Positions 1-5,321 of a DNA stretch of 6,100 nucleotides are shown in pieces. Under the pieces are notes generated by a model, which worked only from the letters and a program-made list of their open reading frames with translations, was not told the origin of the DNA and made no database searches. The translations under genes were made by a program, and so were the position numbers. Numbering within the stretch: position 1 is the first letter of the stretch; the number at the start of each line of letters is the position of its first letter. Origin of the DNA: Lachnospiraceae bacterium (lineage in GTDB: Bacteria > Bacillota_A > Clostridia > Lachnospirales > Lachnospiraceae); NCBI GenBank assembly GCA_017464045.1, contig JAFUEG010000165.1, positions 1 to 6,100 of the forward strand, given 5' to 3'.

Positions 1-378
1 ATATACTCGGTTGCGGGTGCGGTTTTCGGACTTGACCGCGGTATGTATTCGCTTTTGATGTACTTTATCACATCAAAGGTTATCGATATCGTGGAAATGG
101 GCTGGGATAACACGAAGTCGGTTATGATAATTACAAATGATGGTAATGAGCTTGCACATAAGATATATGAGGGACTTGGCAGAACCGTAACCTTTCTAAA
201 GGGCGAGGGACTTGTCAGCAAGGATACAAAGGATATCCTCTACTGTGTCGTTACAAGAGCCGAGATTCACGACCTTAAGCTTTTAATAAATTCGGTGGAA
301 GGCAGCACCTTCACCACCATCTCAGATGTATCGGAAATTGTAGGAAATCATATGAAATCCCGTGAGAAGAAGATATGA
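1..378 (+). CDS. YitT/DUF2179 family membrane protein, C-terminal part (5' end outside window)
   Basis: The reading frame is open from base 1 to the TGA at 376-378, giving 125 residues of a protein whose start lies left of the window. The first ~37 residues are the last membrane helix region (GLDRG, then a hydrophobic stretch SLLMYFITSKVIDIV). The remainder is a soluble alpha/beta domain of the DUF2179 type: KSVMIITNDG near residue 40, a central GxGRTVTFLKGEG, and then ILYCVVTRAEIHDLK. YitT-family proteins have five to six membrane helices followed by this cytoplasmic domain; their transported substrate, if any, is not established. An ATG at 43 is internal to the conserved helix and is not the start. 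The gene converges on the GGDEF gene on the other strand, with a large hairpin between them. The family assignment is firm; no function can be given from sequence. Confidence 0.88.
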   Translation: MYSVAGAVFGLDRGMYSLLMYFITSKVIDIVEMGWDNTKSVMIITNDGNELAHKIYEGLGRTVTFLKGEGLVSKDTKDILYCVVTRAEIHDLKLLINSVEGSTFTTISDVSEIVGNHMKSREKKI

Positions 379-401
379 GTATATCACAGTGACAGGTATG
401 C

Positions 402-438
402 GATAAGGGGGACAGGCACTTGCCTGTCCCCCCTTATC
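402..438. repeat. Long GC-rich hairpin between convergent genes (possible bidirectional terminator or dispersed repeat)
   Basis: The left arm 402-418 (GATAAGGGGGACAGGCA) pairs with the right arm 421-438 through 17 base pairs, with one extra C in the right arm (six C against five G) and a tiny loop. It sits between the stop of the YitT-like gene (378) and the stop of the GGDEF gene (494), so it could end transcription from both sides. Neither flank has a clear run of T, so a classical intrinsic terminator is not shown. The core GGGGACAGGCA/TGCCTGTCCCC resembles palindromes I recall being dispersed in clostridial genomes; that is recollection and was not checked here. Confidence 0.7.
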
Positions 439-493
439 ATATAGTGCGCCTGACGGCACACCTTTCTGTCCTGTAAATATCTCATAATAAATT

Positions 494-1894
494 TTAATCG
501 TCCGAGCGCCTTCTGCGGTCACCGAACTGTCTGTAGTACTGTCCCTTGTTGGCGTACATGGCTTCATCAGCACGTTTGAAAACTGTCTGATAGTCGGCAT
601 CTTCGCCGGAACGATATACGGATGCACCTCTTGAAAATGAAAGAGTCATCTCATATTTCTTTTCGTTTGCGTTAAAGGAGGCGAGCTCCTTATCGAGCTG
701 TTTAAATAACTCCAGCATGTATTTGTCAGTGTAGCGGCCTTCCATAATGGCGATAAATTCGTCACCGCCAATTCTGAAGATGTGAGCAGAGTCAAATACT
801 CTCTTTATTATGAGGGCTGTATCGCAGATAATCATATCGCCATACTCATGACCAAGATTATCATTTACTTTTTTAAGACCGTTTACATCAAAAACAACGG
901 TTGCAAAGGAAGCGGTTCCTTTTTCGATTTTATCATTAAGGTTTTTCACCATTTCAAGATATGCTGTTTTGTTGCTGACACCGGTCATGGAGTCAGTGTA
1001 CGCCTGCTCATGAACATATGAAATGTAATGAGTCATTTCAGTGTGCATGAGATTAATCTTGTCACCGAGTGCACCGATGGAATCACGGTTAAGCCGACGC
1101 TCTTTTTTGGAGCCGGAGGTATATAATTCCATATCGTCAGAGGTGAGCTTATCTGTGGTCGGAGTGTAGTTAGAGCTTGCTGCCATCTCACGGCTAAGAT
1201 GCTCGACATCTGTGGCGAGAAATGAAAGGTCTTCATAGACTCCGTTAAGACGTCTTCTAACCTGGGCAGTGATAAGTATAACTATGATTGCACCTATGAA
1301 AAGTGAAAATACACTTACAAGTACAACGGAAAATGCAAAACGTTTAATCTGTTTCTCGTACCATTTGGCATTGAAATCAACACCCACGATACCTGCAACA
1401 TTTCCGTTTGAATCAAATACCGGACTGTAGGCACTGTAAAATGTACCCCAGCGGTCTTTAAAGGCTTCTGTATCAACACCTGCTATTCCGAGACTTGCCT
1501 GATAGAGGGCATCGGTATAGGTTATCTCCTCACCGTATAATCCGGGATCAACCGGATCGGGGTCTACGATAAATCCGAAATGCTTATCGCCCATATCCTT
1601 GACGGTATAGATGTATTCAAGGTCGATATTGTCCTGAAACAGTCTGAGGTCTTTAACAATCTCATCGTAGGCATCGCTGCCCATATCATTTTCACCGATA
1701 GACCCAAGCAAATCTCCATCCAAGGAGGCCGCAGCGGCATTGGAAACATCAAGCATACGGTCGTTCATAAGAGTTGTCATAGCCGCACGAGACTGCTTTA
1801 CCAGAACATAACCAAGTATGAAATTTACTGCAAGCAAAAAGATACATATTACTATAGTATACTTTGCCGAATGTAAAAATTTTCTCTTTTTCAT
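494..1894 (-). CDS. Membrane-bound Cache-GGDEF diguanylate cyclase
   Basis: This 466-residue protein is predicted to make the second messenger c-di-GMP from two GTP in response to an extracellular cue. TM1 lies at ~12-32, an extracytoplasmic sensor at ~33-185, TM2 at ~186-210, a helical linker at ~211-300 and the GGDEF domain at ~303-462. The sensor has the pattern of a Cache/PAS-like fold: YIYTVKD, FIVDPDP, the tail SAYSPVFDSNGNVAGIVGVDF. In the GGDEF domain I see DSMTG at its start, metal ligand D336 in FDVNGLKKVND, GH at 348-349, and the signature GGDEF at 376-380, so catalysis is expected. The inhibitory I-site (RxxD five residues before GGDEF) reads FDSA and is absent. The ATG at 1894 is preceded by GAAGGT at good distance and lies ~85 nt below a perfect consensus promoter. 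It is a monocistronic-looking gene, divergent from the acyltransferase. Confidence 0.93.
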   Translation of the reverse strand: MKKRKFLHSAKYTIVICIFLLAVNFILGYVLVKQSRAAMTTLMNDRMLDVSNAAAASLDGDLLGSIGENDMGSDAYDEIVKDLRLFQDNIDLEYIYTVKDMGDKHFGFIVDPDPVDPGLYGEEITYTDALYQASLGIAGVDTEAFKDRWGTFYSAYSPVFDSNGNVAGIVGVDFNAKWYEKQIKRFAFSVVLVSVFSLFIGAIIVILITAQVRRRLNGVYEDLSFLATDVEHLSREMAASSNYTPTTDKLTSDDMELYTSGSKKERRLNRDSIGALGDKINLMHTEMTHYISYVHEQAYTDSMTGVSNKTAYLEMVKNLNDKIEKGTASFATVVFDVNGLKKVNDNLGHEYGDMIICDTALIIKRVFDSAHIFRIGGDEFIAIMEGRYTDKYMLELFKQLDKELASFNANEKKYEMTLSFSRGASVYRSGEDADYQTVFKRADEAMYANKGQYYRQFGDRRRRSDD

Positions 1895-1980
1895 GGCATA
1901 TTACCTTCATTTTTTCCGATTATTAATTACCGGTTGCAAATCAATATTATAATATTCACCAAAAAGTATTATTTCTATAA

Positions 1981-2009
1981 ATTATAAAAATCTATGAGCA
2001 AAATGTCAA
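1981..2009 (-). promoter_or_regulatory. Perfect consensus sigma-A promoter for the GGDEF gene
   Basis: On the minus strand TTGACA (2004-2009) is followed by exactly 17 bp and TATAAT (1981-1986). Transcription would begin near 1974 and leave a ~80-nt leader before the GGDEF start at 1894. A second TATAAT on the same strand at 1946-1951 has no matching -35 box. Confidence 0.8.
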
Positions 2010-2033
2010 ATTATTTCTATTAATAAGGAGTTA

Positions 2034-2042
2034 TGATATAAT
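2034..2042 (+). promoter_or_regulatory. Extended -10 promoter for the acyltransferase gene
   Basis: TGATATAAT is an extended -10 element (TGN plus TATAAT at 2037-2042). The -35 region around 2013-2019 (ATTTCTA) is poor, as is typical when the -10 is extended. It lies back to back with the minus-strand promoter, so the two divergent genes share a control region of ~200 bp. The leader to the ATG at 2099 would be ~50 nt, with a GGGGTG ribosome binding site at 2086-2091. Confidence 0.55.
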
Positions 2043-2098
2043 AAGAGATATGATAATATACATTTGCCGGCTTGATGTTGTAGATGGGGTGTTGATTT

Positions 2099-3409
2099 AT
2101 GTCAGATTTTTTATTGATTTTATATCCTATATCCATTGTAATAATCCTTATGTTCAGAGCAGAAATAAAGAGTAAGGGTAGATATTATGATGATGCATGG
2201 AGTTTGGATCAATCCAAAGCACTGCAGGCCGTAGCGGCACTTATGGTCATACTGCATCATATCGTTCAGAGTATTACGGATTATGGATGGACTAAGAAAG
2301 GCCCCATAACAATATGGAATTCTTTTGGAATTCTATTTACCTCCATTTTCTTTTTCTTTTCGGGATTTGGACTGTATAAGAGCTATAAGACCAAAGAACG
2401 TTATCTGGATGGCTTTTTAAAAAAGAGACTTCCCAATATTCTGATTCCCTTTATGATAGCAAATATTTTTTATCTGATATTTGATTCTAAAGGAAGGGTT
2501 TATGAACTGCGTCATGTGTTTACATCGATTTTTGGTTTTACACTTCTTAATAAGAATGCATGGTTTGTTGTTGAATTGATGGTTTTGTATTTAGCTTTTT
2601 ACATATGCATGAAAAAATCCTCAACGGAGCGTGCTGCGCTCATCAAACTTACTGTTTTTTCACTTCTTCTTGTGTTCTTTTCACTTCTTCTCGGTCATGA
2701 CAAATCTGTGATAAATGGTCATTGGTTCATGGGCGAGTGGTGGTACAATACAACGATGCTATTTATTTTGGGAATGTTTGTTGCAAAAAAAGAGGAGAAG
2801 ATTAAGCAAATTATGGTAAAATGGTACAGGATTCTGCTGATTGTTTCCGTATCTGTTCTTTGGGGATGGTTTGTTTTAGAGGAAAATGTTCTGGAACGTT
2901 TTGGATACTACCGGGAATGGGAGAATCATCCCGGATATGCCGAGAAATTCTATACATTGATCATGCAGGTGGTTTTATGTGTTATATTTATGTTTTTTAT
3001 CCTTCTTTTGAATCTGAAAATAGAGTTTAAGAACCGTGTTTTAAAGTTTCTCGGTGGGATTAGTTTTGAGGTATACCTTATTCATGATATTTTCAGGTGG
3101 CTCCTGCTGAAAAGTGAAAAAAACGGTATGTCTGATGCTTTGTACATAGGGTTGACTTTTGTTCTTTCCATCGCAGCCGCCTGTATCTTTTCAATGGTTG
3201 ATAAGTATTTGTTGGATTTTTATAAACGATATCCTTCTATTATTTATTCTTTCAGGCGACCAAAGTTTGATGACGATACACCTATTCAAATCAGGAAGGA
3301 TGTACTGAAAAAAAGAGTCATCGTAAGTGTTGTAAAAATGCTTTATATTATCGCGTTTATTGGAGTGCTTGTAACTGAAGGAATCACAATGTGCAAGTGT
3401 TTTAAATAA
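2099..3409 (+). CDS. Acyltransferase-3 family membrane O-acyltransferase
   Basis: This 436-residue integral membrane protein probably moves an acyl (often acetyl) group across the membrane onto a cell-surface polysaccharide or other envelope glycan. After a first helix at ~4-20 comes the family's N-terminal signature: D37, then a helix AVAALMVILHH ending in the paired His 53-54, which is the expected catalytic region. The family hallmarks FFFFSGFGLYKSY at ~85-97 and GGISFEVYLIHD at 319-330 (H329) are also present. About ten to eleven hydrophobic segments are visible, and the protein ends with a charged cytosolic stretch (~375-410) and one last helix. There is no SGNH esterase domain, unlike OatA-type fusions. 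The start has a modest GGGGTG site 7 nt upstream. No polysaccharide gene cluster is visible around it, so the acceptor cannot be named. The family is secure; the substrate is unknown. Confidence 0.9.
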   Translation: MSDFLLILYPISIVIILMFRAEIKSKGRYYDDAWSLDQSKALQAVAALMVILHHIVQSITDYGWTKKGPITIWNSFGILFTSIFFFFSGFGLYKSYKTKERYLDGFLKKRLPNILIPFMIANIFYLIFDSKGRVYELRHVFTSIFGFTLLNKNAWFVVELMVLYLAFYICMKKSSTERAALIKLTVFSLLLVFFSLLLGHDKSVINGHWFMGEWWYNTTMLFILGMFVAKKEEKIKQIMVKWYRILLIVSVSVLWGWFVLEENVLERFGYYREWENHPGYAEKFYTLIMQVVLCVIFMFFILLLNLKIEFKNRVLKFLGGISFEVYLIHDIFRWLLLKSEKNGMSDALYIGLTFVLSIAAACIFSMVDKYLLDFYKRYPSIIYSFRRPKFDDDTPIQIRKDVLKKRVIVSVVKMLYIIAFIGVLVTEGITMCKCFK

Positions 3410-3435
3410 ATATAGCAGTTAAGGCTTAAATTTAA

Positions 3436-3450
3436 CCATACGGAGTATGG
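3436..3450. repeat. Small inverted repeat downstream of the acyltransferase gene
   Basis: CCATAC (3436-3441) and GTATGG (3445-3450) form a perfect 6-bp stem with a GGA loop, and the outer TTTAA/TTAAA bases could extend it imperfectly. There is no T-run after it, so it is only a weak candidate for ending the acyltransferase transcript. Confidence 0.35.
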
Positions 3451-3530
3451 AGGATTAAAGAACACAGCAAAATCTTGTGGATTTATAGAAGATAGAATTA
3501 ATACAGTTATTAGAAGAAAAGGATGAGTTA

Positions 3531-3578
3531 ATGATAAAAATACTGTTTGTATGCCACGGCAGGAATTGTGGATTATGA
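3531..3578 (+). pseudogene. 5' remnant of a low-molecular-weight protein tyrosine phosphatase gene
   Basis: An ATG with a good AAAAGGATGA ribosome binding site opens a frame reading MIKILFVCHG and then RNCGL and a stop at 3576-3578. The first ten residues match the start of LMW protein tyrosine phosphatases, whose active-site loop is CX5R and normally reads VCHGNICRSP. Here the sequence departs exactly inside that loop, after the Gly codon, and no phosphatase continuation is seen in any frame downstream. The simplest reading is a gene cut by an insertion or deletion near 3560-3563. The alternative is a chance 10-residue match; the ribosome binding site and the identity of all ten residues argue against that. 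Confidence 0.5.
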
Positions 3579-3700
3579 AAAATATGGCGTAAATAGGCGG
3601 TTTTTCGGTGGTTGGAATGGTATTTTATACCGTGTTTATACCTTGAGTTGTAGTTGAGTGGGAGACTGTTTGGGGGAATATTTGTTTATAATTTTAGTAC

Positions 3701-3728
3701 TTGACTTTTTTATGTTATAAATTATAAT
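3701..3728 (+). promoter_or_regulatory. Sigma-A promoter of the ToxI-like antitoxin RNA
   Basis: TTGACT (3701-3706), a 16-bp spacer and a perfect TATAAT (3723-3728). The expected start point, about seven bases downstream, falls at 3735-3736, which is exactly where the first tandem repeat begins. That placement matches the layout of type III toxin-antitoxin loci, where a strong promoter drives the repeat RNA. Confidence 0.8.
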
Positions 3729-3735
3729 GAAGTTA

Positions 3736-3846
3736 GTAGGTGATGCACAGCCTTATAAATGAGCGAGTTAAGAGTGGGTGATGCACAGCCCTTAAGTGAG
3801 CGAGTTATAAGTAGGTGATGCACAGCCTTATAAATGAGCATTTAAC
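3736..3846 (+). repeat. Tandem direct repeats, ~2.9 units of 37-38 nt
   Basis: The shared core GGTGATGCACAG occurs at 3739, 3777 and 3814, giving steps of 38 and 37 nt. Units one and three are identical over their first ~29 bases, whereas unit two differs in its centre (CCCTTAAGTG for CCTTATAAATG). Units abut one another with no spacers, so this is not a CRISPR array. Confidence 0.92.
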
Positions 3847-3874
3847 AGGGGCAGATTCTTCTGCTCCTGTTTTT
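3845..3874 (+). terminator. Intrinsic terminator between antitoxin repeats and toxin gene
   Basis: ACAGGGGCAGA (3845-3855) pairs with TCTGCTCCTGT (3860-3870) through 11 pairs including one G-U, with loop TTCT, followed by a run of five T (3870-3874). In type III loci such a leaky terminator keeps antitoxin RNA in excess over toxin mRNA by letting only some transcripts read into the toxin gene. Confidence 0.88.
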
Positions 3875-3895
3875 AAGCATAAGAGGTTAAAGATA

Positions 3896-4378
3896 ATGTT
3901 TAGATTACGCATATATGAAGTATAAACTGAATATGTAGATTATTTGTCTCAAAACCATGATCACTTGTATTATGATAAATTAGGAAAAAATAAGAGAAAA
4001 TATATTGGTATAGTTTTGGAGATAAATGGATATAAATATTTCACTCCCATATCTTCCTTTAAGGATAAACATAAAAGAATCAAAGAGGGTGTCGATTTTA
4101 TTAAGATTAAGGATTATGCAGTAATCAACATAAACAATATGATTCCGGTTCCTGATGGAGTATATTATTCTCCTGATATTAATGCGGAAAAAGATTTACA
4201 TTACAGGTATTTGTTACAGTCTGAAAGCAGGGAAATAAACAGACAAAAGGATCGGATTTTAAAGAATGCACAAATAGTATATACTCACAAAAGGAAGTAT
4301 GGAAAATCTACATTATTGGCAAAAAGAACAAATGATTTTGAAAAATTAGAAAAATTATGTAAAAAATACAAGAGTTGA
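3896..4378 (+). pseudogene. ToxN/AbiQ-family type III toxin endoribonuclease, interrupted by an early stop codon
   Basis: ToxN/AbiQ enzymes are sequence-specific endoribonucleases that arrest growth when released from their repeat-RNA antitoxin, often in response to phage. The body shows the family pattern clearly: KYIGIVLEINGYKYFTPISS with the following FKDKHK (the Ser-Ser-x-Lys motif of the active site), then FIKIKDYAVININNMIPVP, and a helical C-terminus ending FEKLEKLCKKYKS. The natural start is the ATG at 3896, behind AAGAGG at 3881-3886. It yields MFRLRIYEV, then TAA at 3923-3925, then TEYVDYLSQ in the same frame, which completes the expected N-terminal strand and helix. Without the stop the product would be 160 residues, close to the ~170 usual in the family. 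The open part could start only at TTG 3944 (144 residues), which lacks a ribosome binding site and loses the first strand. So the gene is most likely inactivated by one nonsense change, unless the stop is a sequencing error. Confidence 0.82.
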
Positions 4379-4405
4379 CCGAATAGGTTCTAAAATAAAT
4401 ACATT

Positions 4406-4424
4406 TTAATATTATAAATATTAA
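4406..4424. repeat. AT-only palindrome downstream of the toxin gene
   Basis: TTAATATT and AATATTAA form a perfect 8-bp inverted repeat around ATA. With no G or C it would be a poor terminator. It could be an operator-like site or chance in AT-rich DNA. Confidence 0.35.
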
Positions 4425-4441
4425 CGCAATACAGTAGATAT

Positions 4442-4447
4442 TATAAT
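4442..4447 (+). promoter_or_regulatory. Possible -10 box upstream of the Pycsar genes
   Basis: A perfect TATAAT, with only a weak candidate -35 (TTAACG at 4421-4426, 15-bp spacing). If used, it would give a leader of ~300 nt running over the integrase remnant into the effector gene. No better promoter is visible closer to that gene. Confidence 0.3.
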
Positions 4448-4464
4448 TATGAAAGGGAAAGGAT

Positions 4465-4521
4465 ATGGTTTACACCTATTTATTAAGTATTATTGTATTA
4501 ATGAATTTAGTAGCATTCTGA
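4465..4521 (+). CDS. Possible 18-residue hydrophobic peptide
   Basis: An ATG at 4465 sits 7 nt after GAAAGGG and encodes MVYTYLLSIIVLMNLVAF before TGA at 4519-4521, almost entirely one hydrophobic stretch. It ends just inside the integrase remnant, so it might be the truncated beginning of another gene at the deletion junction rather than a real micropeptide. I do not recognise a family. Confidence 0.25.
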   Translation: MVYTYLLSIIVLMNLVAF

Positions 4522-4672
4522 TATTGCGGTAACACTTAATGTTTATATGCACATCGGATTGGATGATGTAACAGAAGAACTGGGAAAATTGGAATAAATG
4601 GAAAATGCCCGTAGAAAATTGGAAAAGGGGCAGGGAAAACCAGTAAGCCAGAAAATGCTTAAAGCAATTTAG
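4514..4672 (+). pseudogene. Eroded C-terminal end of a tyrosine recombinase/integrase
   Basis: In the frame starting at CAT 4514 the translation is HSDIAVTLNVYMHIG, then LDDVTEELGKLE, a TAA (4595-4597), and then, still in frame, MENARRKLEKG continuing to SQKMLKAI and TAG at 4670-4672. This is the pattern of the last ~50 residues of phage/ICE integrases: the conserved His of the (G)HS motif and, nine residues later, the nucleophile Tyr of VYTH. Everything upstream is missing: immediately before 4514 the frame has two TAG codons, and no integrase sequence is seen in other frames. It is a dead remnant, truncated at its 5' side and broken by an internal stop, and it indicates that the flanking cargo once belonged to an integrating element. 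Confidence 0.72.
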
Positions 4673-4699
4673 AAAATTAAAGGAGAAGGGCTAAGCATA

Positions 4700-4762
4700 A
4701 TGCTCGGTCTGTTCCTTGTACATGAGCATAATGATGAGAAGGAGAATGAGGTTGGCACATAA
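4700..4762 (+). CDS. Possible short leader ORF overlapping the PycTM start
   Basis: An ATG at 4700 follows AAGGG at 4686-4690 by nine bases and opens a 20-residue frame (MLGLFLVHEHND, then an acidic tail) ending at TAA 4760-4762. It overlaps the proposed TTG start of the effector at 4752, an arrangement that would allow translational coupling. It may equally be degraded element DNA. No homology is recognised. Confidence 0.25.
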   Translation: MLGLFLVHEHNDEKENEVGT

Positions 4763-5309
4763 TTCAAATGAAAATAATATCAAAATGATTGAAATTAAAC
4801 AAAATTTTTTAGCAAGCGCAATAACGGATATTTCAACATATATACAGTTGGCAGATACTAAGGTTTCTATAATTATGGGTGCTGTTGTAGCAATATTAGT
4901 TGGGATAGTAGCTTGTTATGAGCCGATTGAGCGCCTAGTAGATAATATTTCTCCTTGCAGTTGGATTGGAGTTTTATTGATTATCCTGATTATTATTGGA
5001 TTCACTAGTATGATATTAACATTTGTATTTGGATTACTGACGATAAGAGGGCATTCAAGTATTATTAACTATAAGTCAAAGTGGTATTTAGCTAAATCAA
5101 CTAAAGAATATTCATTTACAGAATTTTGTAATGATATCAAAAATATGAATGACAATGATATTATTACGAATATGGCAGCAGAATTATATAAACTGAATGA
5201 TATTAATCGACAAAAATTAAAAACAGTTAAATGGACTTTGATTGTTTTTTCTATATTTCTTATTATGGTTGGTTCTATTAGTACATTATTGTTAATTAGT
5301 ATAATGTGA
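4752..5309 (+). CDS. pycTM: Pycsar membrane effector (PycTM/DUF5706 type)
   Basis: This is the likely killing arm of a Pycsar defence system: such effectors sit in the inner membrane and, on sensing cyclic CMP or UMP made by the partner cyclase, damage membrane integrity and stop phage growth by killing or arresting the cell. From TTG 4752 the product has 185 residues. An amphipathic N-terminal helix is followed by the family's LADTKVSI motif (~33-40) leading into TM1 (~39-56), then TM2 (~70-98), a cytosolic segment (~100-160) with MAAELYKLNDINRQKLK, and TM3 (~161-184). The frame is open upstream with ATGs at 4722, 4731, 4734 and 4746, but only TTG 4752 has a well-spaced ribosome binding site (AGAAGGAG at 4737-4744, 7 nt). 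The upstream starts would add an odd Met/Arg-rich leader. The gene ends 12 bp before the cyclase, so the two form an operon. Confidence 0.82.
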   Translation: MAHNSNENNIKMIEIKQNFLASAITDISTYIQLADTKVSIIMGAVVAILVGIVACYEPIERLVDNISPCSWIGVLLIILIIIGFTSMILTFVFGLLTIRGHSSIINYKSKWYLAKSTKEYSFTEFCNDIKNMNDNDIITNMAAELYKLNDINRQKLKTVKWTLIVFSIFLIMVGSISTLLLISIM

Positions 5310-5321
5310 GGTGAATAGAGC

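Larger units (their letters stand above)
3410..3700. other. Gene-poor junction region between the acyltransferase gene and the toxin-antitoxin promoter
   Basis: No intact gene is visible. It contains the small hairpin at 3436-3450, the phosphatase 5' remnant at 3531-3578 and, at 3619-3659, a cluster of short repeats: the inverted repeat GGTAT-TTT-ATACC, TTTATACC twice (3624 and 3635) and TTGAGT twice (3643 and 3654). Both direct repeats recur at 11 bp, about one helical turn. This is consistent with binding sites of a DNA-binding protein near an element end, but no function is shown. Confidence 0.5.
3735..3874 (+). ncRNA. ToxI-like type III antitoxin RNA (tandem repeats plus terminator)
   Basis: Three consecutive copies of a 37-38 nt unit lie at 3736-3773, 3774-3810 and 3811-3846, the last one degenerate at its 3' end (~2.9 repeats). 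Conserved within all copies are GTRGGTGATGCACAGCC and, after a variable centre (TTATAAA or CTTAAG), TGAGCGAGTTA in the first two. In type III systems each such repeat folds into a pseudoknot that binds and blocks one toxin monomer, and the toxin itself cuts the precursor at repeat boundaries. Position (promoter before, terminator and ToxN-family gene after), unit length and copy number all match known ToxIN/AbiQ loci. The unit sequence itself is not one I recognise. Folding was not computed. Confidence 0.8.

Noticed and set aside
322..627. Open frame on the minus strand across the convergent gene ends
   Set aside because: It runs through the palindrome and overlaps the C-terminal coding of the GGDEF gene in another frame; no family pattern and no ribosome binding site.
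782..1021. Plus-strand open frame inside the GGDEF gene
   Set aside because: It is antisense to the conserved catalytic domain, and its translation has no recognisable domain.
3571..3657. Open stretch reading DYEKYGVNRRFFGGWNGILY in another frame after the phosphatase remnant
   Set aside because: No start codon with a ribosome binding site, a stop soon after, and no family recognised; probably non-coding.
3736..3846. Tandem repeats as a mini CRISPR array
   Set aside because: Units abut with no unique spacers, and the position before a T-tailed terminator and a ToxN-type gene explains them as type III antitoxin repeats.
4406..4424. AT-only palindrome as terminator of the toxin transcript
   Set aside because: The stem contains no G-C pairs and no T-run follows, so it cannot be supported as an intrinsic terminator.
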